Shown here piece by piece: positions 43,011 to 52,213 of a DNA stretch of 64,000 nt. The first letter of the stretch is position 1. Each line of letters starts with the position of its first letter. Under the pieces are notes generated by a model. The model was given only the letters and a program-made list of their open reading frames with translations, ran no database searches and was not told where the DNA came from. Source of the DNA: Planctomycetaceae bacterium (GTDB taxonomy: Bacteria; Planctomycetota; Planctomycetia; Planctomycetales; Planctomycetaceae); NCBI GenBank assembly GCA_002724315.1, contig PBOJ01000027.1:82693-146692 (forward strand), in the 5' to 3' direction. A program made the translations under genes and the position numbers.

Positions 43011-43934
43011 ATGACCAGCTTTGGCGTCCAGGGCGAACAGGTCGACCTGCCCCGCGGGGCGTTCCACAAGGCTCCCCGGACCTACGTGACCTGGGGCGGC
43101 CGTCCGGTCCTCGGACTCAGTCAGAACGACCACCGGGCCTACCTGTTCCCGGTCTGCACCCCCGCGGGCGTACCGGTCACCAGCGAATCGCCCACCGACC
43201 ACCCGCACCACAACTCGGTCTGGGTTGGCGCAGATCACGTCACCGCGCTTCTGCCGTTCGCCGAGGACCGCTTCGAAGAGGCCACCTACAGTTTCTACAT
43301 CAACCAGACCTTCCAGGGCCGCGCTGCCGGTCGCATCGTCGCCGGGTCGTTCGAACACCGGTGCCCGGCCGACGACCACCTGCAACTGATCCAGGCCATT
43401 GACTGGATCGGTCCGGTCGAGTGGGGTGCCCCCGACGGTCGGACGATCGCCCACGAGACTCGGACGACGAGCATCCGGCACCTGGCCGGACAATCCGACG
43501 GCCCGTCGGCGTTTCTCATCGACGTCACCTGCGCATTGACCCCCACCGAGTGGTCCCTGCGAATCGGACCCACCCGTCACGCCTGGTTCGGCATCCGCCT
43601 GGTCGAACCATTGCGACCATCGCTGGGAGGCCAACTGGCCAATCTCTCCGGCCCCCAGGCCATCGCCGACATCGTGGGACAACCCGGCTCCTGGATCCAG
43701 GTGTCGGCCGAGGTGGTTGCCGGACACACCGCGGGTGTCGTGGTCATCCGCGACCCCGAAACGGCCAAGATGCCGTGGAGCCTCCACGAGTGGGGGACCA
43801 TCGACGTCAACCCGCTTGGCACGGTGGCCCGCGACCTCGCCACCGGCGACACTCTCTCGTGCCGCCTGCGGCTGGTTGTCCACGACGGTTTCCGCACCCC
43901 CGAACACATTGACCAACTGGCGAGACTCCCATGA
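43011..43934 (+). CDS. PmoA-like DUF6807 protein
   Basis: A 307-residue protein of the PmoA/DUF6807 family. From the ATG at 43011 there is no signal peptide. The family motif SPTDHPHHNSVWVGADHV is present near residue 62, with the His cluster suggesting a metal or sugar site. TYSFYINQTF and the closing HEWGTIDVNPLG are also typical. Despite the name these are not methane monooxygenase subunits. In planctomycetes and related bacteria they sit in carbohydrate-use loci, and their reaction is not established as far as I know. It sits 16 bases after the DUF1501 gene and overlaps the esterase start by 4 bases. Confidence 0.85.
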   Translation: MTSFGVQGEQVDLPRGAFHKAPRTYVTWGGRPVLGLSQNDHRAYLFPVCTPAGVPVTSESPTDHPHHNSVWVGADHVTALLPFAEDRFEEATYSFYINQTFQGRAAGRIVAGSFEHRCPADDHLQLIQAIDWIGPVEWGAPDGRTIAHETRTTSIRHLAGQSDGPSAFLIDVTCALTPTEWSLRIGPTRHAWFGIRLVEPLRPSLGGQLANLSGPQAIADIVGQPGSWIQVSAEVVAGHTAGVVVIRDPETAKMPWSLHEWGTIDVNPLGTVARDLATGDTLSCRLRLVVHDGFRTPEHIDQLARLP

Positions 43935-44836
43935 TGACCCGCACTCTGCCTGCCTTGCTGATGTGGACGCTGCTGTTCCCAGCCGTCTCGTCTGCCGAGC
44001 TTCCCAAGCCAACGGCCGTCATGGATCTGTGGCCCGATGGGCCTCCCGATTCCAACGGGCTCACCGGACCGGAAAAGGGCACACGCTGCGTCGGCAACAT
44101 CAGCAAGCCAACCCTGCTGGTCTACCTGCCCGACGGCGGCCGCAAGCCGACGGCGGCCGTCGTGATCACTCCCGGTGGAGGTTACGGCGTGGTGTGTGTT
44201 GAGCCCGAGGGTTACCCGATCGCCGAATTGCTTATCCAGCGCGGCATCGCAGCCATCATCTGCAAGTACCGTCTTCCCAACGGACACCACCTGATCCCGG
44301 CCAACGACGCCAGGCGAGCCATCCGCACCGTGCGGCACAACGCCGCCCGGTGGAACATCGATCCCAAGCGGGTCGGAGTCTGGGGCTTCTCGGCCGGTGG
44401 ACACCTGGCCAGTACCGTCTCGACCGTTTTCGATTCGGGAAAAGCCGATGCCCGGGACACCGTCGAACGGCATTCCAGCCGACCGGACTTCTCGGTGCTG
44501 TTCTACCCGGTGATCACGATGAAGGACGGAGCCGTCCACAAGGGTTCACGACGAAACCTGGTCGGGGCTGCCCCCAAGCCAACGCTGCTGGAACGATATT
44601 CCAACGAGTCTCGAGTCACCGGGCAGACGCCTCCGACATTCCTCTTGCACTGCACCGACGACCGCGCGGTACCGGTCGAAAACAGCCTGGGGTACTACCG
44701 GCAACTGGTAACCAAGGGGGTTCCCGCCACCCTGTTGATCTTCGAGTCAGGCAGCCATGGCCCAACCGCCTTCAACAAGAACCCGTCTTGGCTGGCCGCA
44801 TTCGACCGGTGGTTGACGGCTCGCGGTGCAAGATGA
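43931..44836 (+). CDS. Secreted carbohydrate esterase (alpha/beta hydrolase)
   Basis: A 301-residue exported alpha/beta hydrolase with a Sec signal (TRTLPALLMWTLLFPAVSSA). The oxyanion loop TPGGGYGVV, the nucleophile GFSAGGHLAS, Asp in CTDDRAVPVE and His in GSHGPTAF are all present. Order and length fit the acetyl-xylan esterase-like / BD-FAE group that deacetylates plant-type polysaccharides. The mature N-terminus DLWPDGPPDSNG is the usual one of this group. Start overlaps the PmoA-like stop (ATGA), so it is coupled to it. It converges with the DUF1501 gene 13 bases on. Confidence 0.92.
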   Translation: MMTRTLPALLMWTLLFPAVSSAELPKPTAVMDLWPDGPPDSNGLTGPEKGTRCVGNISKPTLLVYLPDGGRKPTAAVVITPGGGYGVVCVEPEGYPIAELLIQRGIAAIICKYRLPNGHHLIPANDARRAIRTVRHNAARWNIDPKRVGVWGFSAGGHLASTVSTVFDSGKADARDTVERHSSRPDFSVLFYPVITMKDGAVHKGSRRNLVGAAPKPTLLERYSNESRVTGQTPPTFLLHCTDDRAVPVENSLGYYRQLVTKGVPATLLIFESGSHGPTAFNKNPSWLAAFDRWLTARGAR

Positions 44837-44849
44837 ACCACCCGGCCGC

Positions 44850-46331
44850 CTAGCCGAGCAACTCGGGCACCACCTCGCCGCCGACGTTTGTCAGCCGGAG
44901 ATCGAATCCTCCGAACTTCTGCGAAAGCTGCAAGTGGTCGAGACCGAACAGACGCAGCAACGTGGCGTGGAAGTCGTTGACGTGCACCGGACGTTCGGCC
45001 GGAGCCCAGCCCAGGTCATCGGTGCGCCCCACCACCTGACCGCCCCGCACTCCCCCGCCGGCCATCCACAGGCTGTAGGCATAGCGATGGTGGTCGCGTC
45101 CGGGTTGCTGTCCCTTGCCTTCGTGAGTATCGGCCAGGGGGGTTCGTCCGAATTCCCCGCTGAAGACAACCAGTGTCGAGTCGAGCAGGCCACGTTGTTT
45201 CAGGTCTTTCAGCAGAGCCCCTACCGGTTGGTCAACCACGCTGGTGTTGTATTTCAGGTCCTTGTCCAGCGCGTCGTGATGATCCCACGAGGCGTGATAA
45301 AGGCTGATGAACCGCACACCCCGCTCGACCAACCGCCGAGCCAGCAGGCAGTTGCGTCCGAACGTCGCGTGCGCGTTGCCGGTGTATCCCCGGTGGCGGT
45401 TGTTGGACGGTTCGGGTCGATCCACACCGTAGGCCTCGAGCGTCCGCCGGGTCTCTCCCGAAAGATCCATCAGTTCGGGGGCGGCCGACTGCATGCGAAA
45501 CGCCAGTTCGTAGGCGGAAATGCGGCTGGCGATTTCCGGGTCACCGGTCAGCGAGAGTCGCTGCTGGTTGAGCCGACGGATGGCATCCAGGCTGCGAGAC
45601 TGGTCCGACCGGTTGATCCCACCGGGGTTCCCGAGGTTCAGCACCGGATCCCCCTGGCTGCGGAAGACCACCCCACGATACGACGAAGGCAGGAACCCGT
45701 TGGACCAGTTGGATGTGCCGCCACTGGCCCCGGCACCGGCCGAGAGCACGACGTACCCGGGCAGGTTCTCGCTGGCACTGCCCAGCCCGTAGGTCACCCA
45801 CGCCCCCACGCTCGGCCGCCCCAGTCGTCCGACCCCCGTGTGCATCATCAACTGGGCCGGGTGATGATTGAACTCATCAGTGTGCATCGAACGCACCACC
45901 GCGATGTCATCCGCGTTGCGAGCGATAAACGGCAGACGATCAGAAAATTCTGTGCCACAATCCCCCGCCGGAGTGAAAATCCGGGGGCTGCCCTTCAACC
46001 TCGCGGTCTTCGCGTTGGTGAAGGCCAGTCGTACACCCTCGGTCAGTTCGCGGGGTAACGGTTCACCGTGGTGTCTGACCAGTTCGGGTTTCGGGTCCAG
46101 CAGGTCGATCTGGCTGGGAGCCCCGGCCAGGAAGATGAAAATGCACTGTTTGGCCGTGGCAGGAAAGTGGCCCCCCCGCACGGCCAGCGGGTTGGAATGC
46201 CCCGTGGGAGGATCGGCAGCCATCAGTCCATCCCGGCCAAGCAGCGACGAAAACGCCAATGCGCCCAGGCCGCTGGCCGAAGTCAGCAGAAAGTCGCGTC
46301 GCAATGCGTCGCCACCAATCCGGTTTTGCAT
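44850..46331 (-). CDS. DUF1501 protein, class A, Tat-exported
   Basis: A 493-residue DUF1501 protein. The ATG at 46331 starts 7 bases after the cytochrome gene stop; an in-frame ATG at 46361 would overlap that gene by 23 bases and is less likely. Twin-arginine signal ALRRDFLLTSASGLGALAF. Motifs: GAPSQIDLLDPKPE, SGEFGRTPLADTHEG, PGRDHHRYAYSLWMAGGGVRG, and NDFHATLLRLFGLDHLQL with GGFDLRLTNVGG. It belongs to the paired class, and its partner is the DUF1549/DUF1553 gene directly upstream. It is convergent with an esterase gene. Confidence 0.92.
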   Translation of the reverse strand: MQNRIGGDALRRDFLLTSASGLGALAFSSLLGRDGLMAADPPTGHSNPLAVRGGHFPATAKQCIFIFLAGAPSQIDLLDPKPELVRHHGEPLPRELTEGVRLAFTNAKTARLKGSPRIFTPAGDCGTEFSDRLPFIARNADDIAVVRSMHTDEFNHHPAQLMMHTGVGRLGRPSVGAWVTYGLGSASENLPGYVVLSAGAGASGGTSNWSNGFLPSSYRGVVFRSQGDPVLNLGNPGGINRSDQSRSLDAIRRLNQQRLSLTGDPEIASRISAYELAFRMQSAAPELMDLSGETRRTLEAYGVDRPEPSNNRHRGYTGNAHATFGRNCLLARRLVERGVRFISLYHASWDHHDALDKDLKYNTSVVDQPVGALLKDLKQRGLLDSTLVVFSGEFGRTPLADTHEGKGQQPGRDHHRYAYSLWMAGGGVRGGQVVGRTDDLGWAPAERPVHVNDFHATLLRLFGLDHLQLSQKFGGFDLRLTNVGGEVVPELLG

Positions 46332-46338
46332 GGCAGGC

Positions 46339-49119
46339 TCACTCACGAGTGATGAACTCATCGAGATTCAAAATGACACGGGCCACACCGACCGCAGCAG
46401 CCACCTCGGCCAACGACGCCGTGTGCGGCCACTTGCCGGGACCGGCAACCTGGCGAGCCGACAACTCATCGGCCCAGTACCGTTCCAGGTTGTCCCGGAA
46501 CAGGTCGCCCAGGACCCGGTGCTCAATCCGACCAGCTTCCCGACCCAGCCCGAGCCGTACTGCTCGGTCAACCACCAGTCGCGTTCTCTGATCAATCCCG
46601 GCGACCATCGGCACCGAATCCACCAGGCGTCGTCCCAGCCGTTGCGCGCACTCGACAAACACCGGATCGTTCCACAACGTCAGTGCCTGCAATGGCGTGT
46701 TGGATCGCTCGCGATGGGTGCAGGCCGAATTGGAGTCGGGCACGTCGAACGTCACGAGCATCGGGTAAGGAACGGTTCGCTGAAAGAACGTGTACAGTCC
46801 CCGCCGGTAACGATCGCCTCCGGTGCTCACCTTCCATGCCAGGCTGTTCTGGAAACCGAGCTTGACCAGGTCGGCCGGCTGCGGAGGACGGACACTGGGC
46901 CCGCCGATGCGGGGATCCAGCAATCCACTGACCGACAGGGCCAGGTCTCGGACGATTTCTCCCTCGACTCTCAGACGGTTCTGCCGGGCCAACCACGAAT
47001 TGTAGGGATCCCGTTCTCCGAGTTCGGGACGGGTCTTCGACGACTGCCGGTAGGTCGACGAAGTCACAATCAACTCGTGCAACCACTTCAGTCGCCAGGC
47101 ACCGTCATCGGGGTCAGCGAAACGGAAGGCGAGCCAATCGAGCAACCGGGGATGGGAGGGACGTTGCCCCTGACTGCCGAAATCATCATCGGTGGGGACG
47201 ATCCCTCGGCCAAAATACTGCTGCCAGACACGGTTGACGATCACGCGGGCAGTCAGTGGGTTGTCCCGAGAGACCAGCCAGCGAGCAAGATCAAGCCGGT
47301 CGGGAACCTGTCCACGGGAAGTCAACGGAGGAAGATCGGCCGGCGTGGCTCGACGCACAACATGCCCCTTGTCGAGAAAGTCGCCTCGATGGTGCAAACG
47401 GGTCTCGCGGAGCGGACGACGCTCGACAACTGCCCTCGCCTTGGGCAATTCCCCTACGGACGGCTTCGTTTTGTCATTCCGATCCACAGCGGCGACACGG
47501 GTGTCGAGTTCCGGCTCCCGGTAACCGAAGAACCGGATCAGTTTCAACACCTGTTCGCCCGTCCGCTTCCCAGGCGGAGTCTTGAGAGTCGTGAGCAGAC
47601 CCGTATCGGGAACTTTCTGCAGCAGCGGAACCTGGGCACTCGAGACCGACAGTTGAAACCGCCCGATGTTGTGATCCTCGTGCACCCGGTGATCCAGTTC
47701 GACCCGCAACCGCACCGGGCCACCGTTGGCCACGATCGGTTGACGCAGCGAGAAGACCGCAACGTGATCCTGGCCCACCCTGGGATGAATGGCCCAGCCG
47801 TCTGTCGCATCATCACCGAGTACCGAGGTGACCTGGCGACTGTTCTGAGAGAAGTCAGCGCGGGCCGAGGCCAGCCGGTGACGCCTGGCAACCGAATTTG
47901 CCTTCTGTGACTCGACGAAGATCCTCAGGCTGGACAATACGAAGTTGCCGTTGGAGGCTCGCCCTGGCCCTCGGCTCGGCAAGCGTTCATCGGCCAGGAC
48001 CTGCAACCTGATGGCCCGGATCGTCTTCGTGTCGGCGGTGGCCCGGATGGTGTAGGTTTCGGCCTGGCTGTTGGGCCCGGTGGCGAGCACCGAAAAATCC
48101 TCCTCGACGGTCAGTTTGCTTCCCGCCGACCCCACGAGTTCCCGGGGCCGCAGGACTTCCCAACCGGCCTGGGGTCTCAGGACATGCTTCTCCCACCGTG
48201 TGAAAGTTTCGCTGCGGAATGCGGCCACGGCTTTCAGCAATTTCGCTCGTCGAACCCGGTAGGCCTCCAATTGCTCACGAAAAATCGCGGACTCCTGTTC
48301 GGTCTGGACCGTGATCAGCGGTTCGTCGAGGCTGTTGAAGAAGGCGTAGACGCCGAAATAGTCGTCCTGGCTGAACACATCGAACTTGTGGTCATGGCAC
48401 TGGCAGCATCCCAACGTGATCCCCAGCCAGACCTTTCCCAGCGTGTTGGTGCGGTCAACGGTTCTCTTGACCCGATCCTCTTCGCGATCCACGCCCCCCT
48501 CGGTGTTCACCAGCGTGTTGCGATGGAACCCGGTGGCGATCCGTTGATCTCTGGTTGCATCCGGCAGCAGGTCCCCGGCCAGTTGTTCAACGGTGAACCG
48601 GTCGAACGGCAGATCACGGTTGAGAGCCTCAATGACCCACTGGCGGTACCGCCAGGCGTGGGGCCGGATCCCGTCGGATTCGTAACCGTTGCTGTCGCCG
48701 TAACGGGCCATGTCCAGCCAGAATCGCCCCCACCGCTCACCGTAATGCGATGAGGCCAGCAGCCGACGGACGATCTCGCGGTAGGCCTCTCGTGTCGGAT
48801 CTGCCAGAAACGACTTCACCAGACCCGGCTGTGGTGGCAAGCCGGTCAGATCCAGGTGAATCCGCCTGAGCAGCGTGGCCGGATCAGCCGGCGGTGCGGG
48901 GCGAACATTTTCGACGGCCAGCCGCTTGAGGATGAAGCGATCGATGCCGTTGAGAACCTGTCCCGGCCTGGCCACGTCGGGCACTTCGGGTTTGGCGATG
49001 GGCCGAAAAGCCCAGTGCGGTTGTTCGGCACGACACAATTCGGCCGACGGCACACAGCACGCCATCGCGACCAGGATCACCCCGTTCCTGAACCAGCACC
49101 TTCTCAGCAATCCAACCAT
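46339..49119 (-). CDS. DUF1549/DUF1553 (PSCyt2-PSD1) protein with discoidin-like insert
   Basis: A 926-residue protein. The N-terminal segment VGLLRRCWFRNGVILVAMAC is a Sec signal or anchor. No PSCyt1 domain: mature sequence starts HWAFRPIAKPEVPDV and goes straight into DUF1549 (NGIDRFILKRLAVENVRP), with haem motif CCQCH in CCQCHDHKFDVFS. A segment of about 230 residues (ETYTIRATADTKTIRAIRLQ, NFVLSSLRIFVE, WAIHPRVGQDHVAVFSL) is a beta-rich, F5/8-type-like module between the DUF1549 and DUF1553 parts. DUF1553 (ARVIVNRVWQQYFGRGI) ends in LNLDEFITRE. It begins 8 bases after the upstream DUF1501 gene stop and precedes its own DUF1501 partner by 7 bases, so it lies within a continuous run. Confidence 0.92.
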   Translation of the reverse strand: MVGLLRRCWFRNGVILVAMACCVPSAELCRAEQPHWAFRPIAKPEVPDVARPGQVLNGIDRFILKRLAVENVRPAPPADPATLLRRIHLDLTGLPPQPGLVKSFLADPTREAYREIVRRLLASSHYGERWGRFWLDMARYGDSNGYESDGIRPHAWRYRQWVIEALNRDLPFDRFTVEQLAGDLLPDATRDQRIATGFHRNTLVNTEGGVDREEDRVKRTVDRTNTLGKVWLGITLGCCQCHDHKFDVFSQDDYFGVYAFFNSLDEPLITVQTEQESAIFREQLEAYRVRRAKLLKAVAAFRSETFTRWEKHVLRPQAGWEVLRPRELVGSAGSKLTVEEDFSVLATGPNSQAETYTIRATADTKTIRAIRLQVLADERLPSRGPGRASNGNFVLSSLRIFVESQKANSVARRHRLASARADFSQNSRQVTSVLGDDATDGWAIHPRVGQDHVAVFSLRQPIVANGGPVRLRVELDHRVHEDHNIGRFQLSVSSAQVPLLQKVPDTGLLTTLKTPPGKRTGEQVLKLIRFFGYREPELDTRVAAVDRNDKTKPSVGELPKARAVVERRPLRETRLHHRGDFLDKGHVVRRATPADLPPLTSRGQVPDRLDLARWLVSRDNPLTARVIVNRVWQQYFGRGIVPTDDDFGSQGQRPSHPRLLDWLAFRFADPDDGAWRLKWLHELIVTSSTYRQSSKTRPELGERDPYNSWLARQNRLRVEGEIVRDLALSVSGLLDPRIGGPSVRPPQPADLVKLGFQNSLAWKVSTGGDRYRRGLYTFFQRTVPYPMLVTFDVPDSNSACTHRERSNTPLQALTLWNDPVFVECAQRLGRRLVDSVPMVAGIDQRTRLVVDRAVRLGLGREAGRIEHRVLGDLFRDNLERYWADELSARQVAGPGKWPHTASLAEVAAAVGVARVILNLDEFITRE

Positions 49120-49127
49120 TCCGTGCC

Positions 49128-50570
49128 TCAGGATTGCTCGAACAGGTCACGCATCGGCTTCCCGTCGGCCAGCCGCCATGGCCGACCGCCCCGATCGTGG
49201 ACTTCTCCCCTGGGATCAATCCCGAACCGCCAGAAGATCGTCGCGGCCAGGTCCGCGGGCGTCACCGGAAGGTCGGCCGGGTAGGCCCCCGAGGCATCAC
49301 TGGCCCCGTAGTAACTTCCGCCGCGGACACCGCCGCCGGCCAGCAGGACCGAATAGCAGTCGGGCCAGTGATCGCGACCGGCATTGGAGTTGATCTTGGG
49401 AGTCCGTCCGAATTCTCCCAGCGCCACGACCAGAGTCGTCTCGAGCAGACCTCGATCTTCGAGGTCCTCGATCAGGGCCGACAGGGCCTGGTCAGCCTGG
49501 GGCAGGAGGTACTTCTTGTGCTGGTTGAAGTTGTCTTTGTGCGAGTCCCAGTTCTGGCCCTGCTGGATGAAGTCGTAGATGTTGACGAACGGCACACCGG
49601 CCTCCACCAGACGACGCGCCAGCAACAGGTTCTGGCCCCGCATGTTGCGGCCGTAGCCCTTCTCGGCCCCGTTACCTCCCCCCCGGGGAATTTCCTTCAT
49701 CATCCCGTATCGCTCACGCAGCGACTTCGCCTCCCTGTCAATGTCCAGTGCACGCGAGACCATCGGCGACCCGATTAACTCGTAAGCCCGCTCGTAAAAC
49801 GACCTCAACTCGGTCATCGCGGGAGTGAGGACGTCCGGCGCGAGTCCCGCGTCGATCTGTTCGAGCAGGACACGGCGGTCAGCCAGTCGTGCCGACGGCA
49901 GCGTCTCGGGCGACTTCAACGCCTTGTTGCGATAGGTCAGCGTCTTCGGGTCGCCGGTGATCTGGAACGGGTCGAAAGCCTTGCCCAAGAACCCCCCACC
50001 CTGGCAAGGCGTGGGCACGACATTGTGGAAAACCCACGGCAACGCCGCGTGCGGAATGTCGATATCTCGGTGCTGGTTGAAGTAGTTGACCACCGCACCG
50101 TAGCAGGGGAAGAACTGGTCGATCGGGGCGAACTCCTCGCGATCTCCCATCGGAGCCTGCCGACCAGTCAGCGATTCGGTCGAAGCCGAATCGTGCAGCC
50201 TGTTGGTGTGGTGCATGCTGCGAACCACCGCACACCGATCCATGACCCTGGCCATGTGCGGCAGGTGTTCACACACGGGCATGCCGGGGACGTTCGAGGC
50301 CACGGGACGGAACTCGCCCCGGATGGCCATCGGCCCCTGGGGCTTCATGTCGTAGGTCTCAAGATGACTCGGCCCACCGTAGTAGAAAACGATGATGCAC
50401 GATCGGATCGCCGGTTGACCGATCGCGGCGATCTCGCGAGCCTGCAGCAGCCCGCCGAGCGAGAGTCCCAATCCCCCACCGGCCAACGATGTCATCGCCC
50501 GGCGACGGCTGATTCGAGGATTCGATGAGCTGATGATCACAGCGGAAATTCCGGGGGCCAGGCCGAACAC
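49128..50570 (-). CDS. DUF1501 protein, class B, Tat-exported
   Basis: A 480-residue DUF1501 protein starting with GTG at 50570; another GTG at 50540 would also leave the twin-arginine motif ISRRRAMTSLAGGG. Motifs: GGPSHLETYDMKPQ, LGEFGRTPKIN, AGRDHWPDCYSVLLAGGG and GGSYYGASDASG. The ending is ADLAATIFWRFGIDPRGEV and GRPWRLADGKP, i.e. orphan class. A good extended -10 promoter (TGTTATACT) lies 16 bases before the first GTG. The DUF1549/DUF1553 gene follows 8 bases downstream, but that gene's own partner is the class A protein after it. Confidence 0.92.
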   Translation of the reverse strand: MFGLAPGISAVIISSSNPRISRRRAMTSLAGGGLGLSLGGLLQAREIAAIGQPAIRSCIIVFYYGGPSHLETYDMKPQGPMAIRGEFRPVASNVPGMPVCEHLPHMARVMDRCAVVRSMHHTNRLHDSASTESLTGRQAPMGDREEFAPIDQFFPCYGAVVNYFNQHRDIDIPHAALPWVFHNVVPTPCQGGGFLGKAFDPFQITGDPKTLTYRNKALKSPETLPSARLADRRVLLEQIDAGLAPDVLTPAMTELRSFYERAYELIGSPMVSRALDIDREAKSLRERYGMMKEIPRGGGNGAEKGYGRNMRGQNLLLARRLVEAGVPFVNIYDFIQQGQNWDSHKDNFNQHKKYLLPQADQALSALIEDLEDRGLLETTLVVALGEFGRTPKINSNAGRDHWPDCYSVLLAGGGVRGGSYYGASDASGAYPADLPVTPADLAATIFWRFGIDPRGEVHDRGGRPWRLADGKPMRDLFEQS

Positions 50571-50586
50571 GCGGGCTCGGTTCGAC

Positions 50587-50595
50587 AGTATAACA
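50587..50595 (-). promoter_or_regulatory. Extended -10 promoter (TGTTATACT)
   Basis: On the minus strand TG-T-TATACT matches the extended -10 consensus very well. The predicted start, about 7 bases on, would be near 50580, leaving a leader of about 10 bases to the GTG at 50570. This would be the internal promoter of the run 50570-44850. Confidence 0.45.
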
Positions 50596-50626
50596 CGGGA
50601 GCGAGGACACCGGATCCCCGGGGTCG

Positions 50627-52117
50627 TCAGCTCAACAGTTCCGGCCTCAGGCTGCCGGTACCGGCGATCGGATGCGGCTGCCCGTTGCGATCGGGCATCG
50701 TCATCTGCGAATCGTAACCCAGCAGGTGATACAGCGTGGCCTGCATGTCCTTGGGAGAAATCGGCGTCTCGCGAACGTCACCCCCGTCCGGGGTGGTCCG
50801 ACCGACAACGCGTCCGGCCGCCGTGCCACCACCGGCGACGACCGCCGTGTAGGCCCGCGACCAGTGATCCCGACCACCTCCGGGCTTCGAATTGATCTTG
50901 GGCGTCCGCCCGTGTTCGCTCATCCACATCACCAGCGTCTCGTCGAGCAGCCCCCGGGACGACATGTCCTCGATCAGTGCCGAATACGCCAGGTCAAAAC
51001 CGGGCAGCAGCAGTTCTTTCAGGCGGGGGTAGTGGTACTGGTGAGTGTCCCAGGCCCCGTTGGCAAACTGGCCGAAACAATCCCACAGCACCGTCACGAA
51101 TCTCGCTCCCGATTCGATCAGCCGCCGTGCTGCCAGGCAGGTCTGGCCAAACAGCGTCATGCCGTACCGCTCACGCAATGCCCGTGGCTCACGGTCAATG
51201 TCCAGGGCATCCAGAACCCGGCTGGATGTCAGCAACGACATCGCCACCTCCCGCTGCCGGTCCATCGCCTGGACCCCCAGGCTGGCATCCAGGTCGCGGC
51301 GTCCGCGTTCGAACTGTTCCAGCAATGATCGTCTCAGGCCCAGCCGCTCGATCGACAGGTCCTTGGACAGCCGTGCTGCCGGCGACATGCGGAACCGCCC
51401 TTCGGGCGTCGTGCCACCGAAAGGGTTCTTGAATCTCTTGGTCTGTGGCACCGTGTTCTTGGGAGCGACGTGCAGCCCCGGGCCGTCGAAATCGGTCCAG
51501 ACCGGGTCGTAGCGGTTGTTGAGGAACCCCGAAAAGACACCGGCGTTGACCGCCGGATTGTCGGTCTGCGAGTTCATCAGCCAAGGCAGGCCGAGATTGC
51601 CCGGCATGCCGCTCGGCGGATGCAGACCCCGCTGGCTGTCGAGGTATTCGACAACCGAGCCGACATAGGGCCAGTGCTTCAGGTCCCGGGCCTTGGTCTC
51701 CAGGGCCGGCGTGTAGGTCGGGATCCCCGTCACGGCGTACGCCACACCGTGGAGTGGGTACTGGTGGGTCAGCGAACGGGCGACGGTCACCTTGTCCATC
51801 ACGCCGGCAACCCGTGGCAGCAACTCACAGACCCTCAACCCCGGCAGGTTCGATTCGATCGAACCCAGTTCGCCCCGGATCTCGACCGGCGCGTCGGGCT
51901 TCGGGTCGAACGTCTCGTGGGTGGGAGGTGATCCGTAGGGAAACAGCAGAATGCACGACTTGGCCGAACCCAACCCGGGCGATTGCGGTGCGGCCGATTC
52001 GGCCGCCATCACGTCGCCCAACCCGATGCCCAGCGGTCCCAGCGCCCCGACCTGGAGCAGGTCGCGACGGGTCAGTCCGTCGCAGAGCGTGCGGGGATTT
52101 CCCTGGATCCTCAGCAT
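50627..52117 (-). CDS. DUF1501 protein, class B, Tat-exported
   Basis: A 496-residue DUF1501 protein starting MLRIQGNPRTLCDGLTRRDL, twin-arginine type. Motifs: PYGSPPTHETFDPKPD, MSEHGRTPKIN (EHGRTP instead of EFGRTP, so one conserved Phe is lost), GGGRDHWSRAYTAVVAGGG and GRVVGRTTPDGG. The end (KDMQATLYHLLGYDSQMTM) is orphan-class. The middle contains the extra block MNSQTDNPAVNAGVFSGFLN. It lies 57 bases before the next DUF1501 gene and 97 bases after the lactonase-like propeller gene, all on the minus strand. Confidence 0.92.
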   Translation of the reverse strand: MLRIQGNPRTLCDGLTRRDLLQVGALGPLGIGLGDVMAAESAAPQSPGLGSAKSCILLFPYGSPPTHETFDPKPDAPVEIRGELGSIESNLPGLRVCELLPRVAGVMDKVTVARSLTHQYPLHGVAYAVTGIPTYTPALETKARDLKHWPYVGSVVEYLDSQRGLHPPSGMPGNLGLPWLMNSQTDNPAVNAGVFSGFLNNRYDPVWTDFDGPGLHVAPKNTVPQTKRFKNPFGGTTPEGRFRMSPAARLSKDLSIERLGLRRSLLEQFERGRRDLDASLGVQAMDRQREVAMSLLTSSRVLDALDIDREPRALRERYGMTLFGQTCLAARRLIESGARFVTVLWDCFGQFANGAWDTHQYHYPRLKELLLPGFDLAYSALIEDMSSRGLLDETLVMWMSEHGRTPKINSKPGGGRDHWSRAYTAVVAGGGTAAGRVVGRTTPDGGDVRETPISPKDMQATLYHLLGYDSQMTMPDRNGQPHPIAGTGSLRPELLS

Positions 52118-52213
52118 CGCGTGTCGATCATCCTGTGGGGACTCAGGTTGTGGCGACAGGTACGCATTGTCATCCGATCACCGGGTCACGGCAAGCACGG
52201 ATTCGTCCCGGGA

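Noticed and set aside
45868..47910. 680-residue plus-strand open frame
   Set aside because: Antisense of the DUF1501 and DUF1549/DUF1553 genes with clear family motifs. No domain signal in the shadow.
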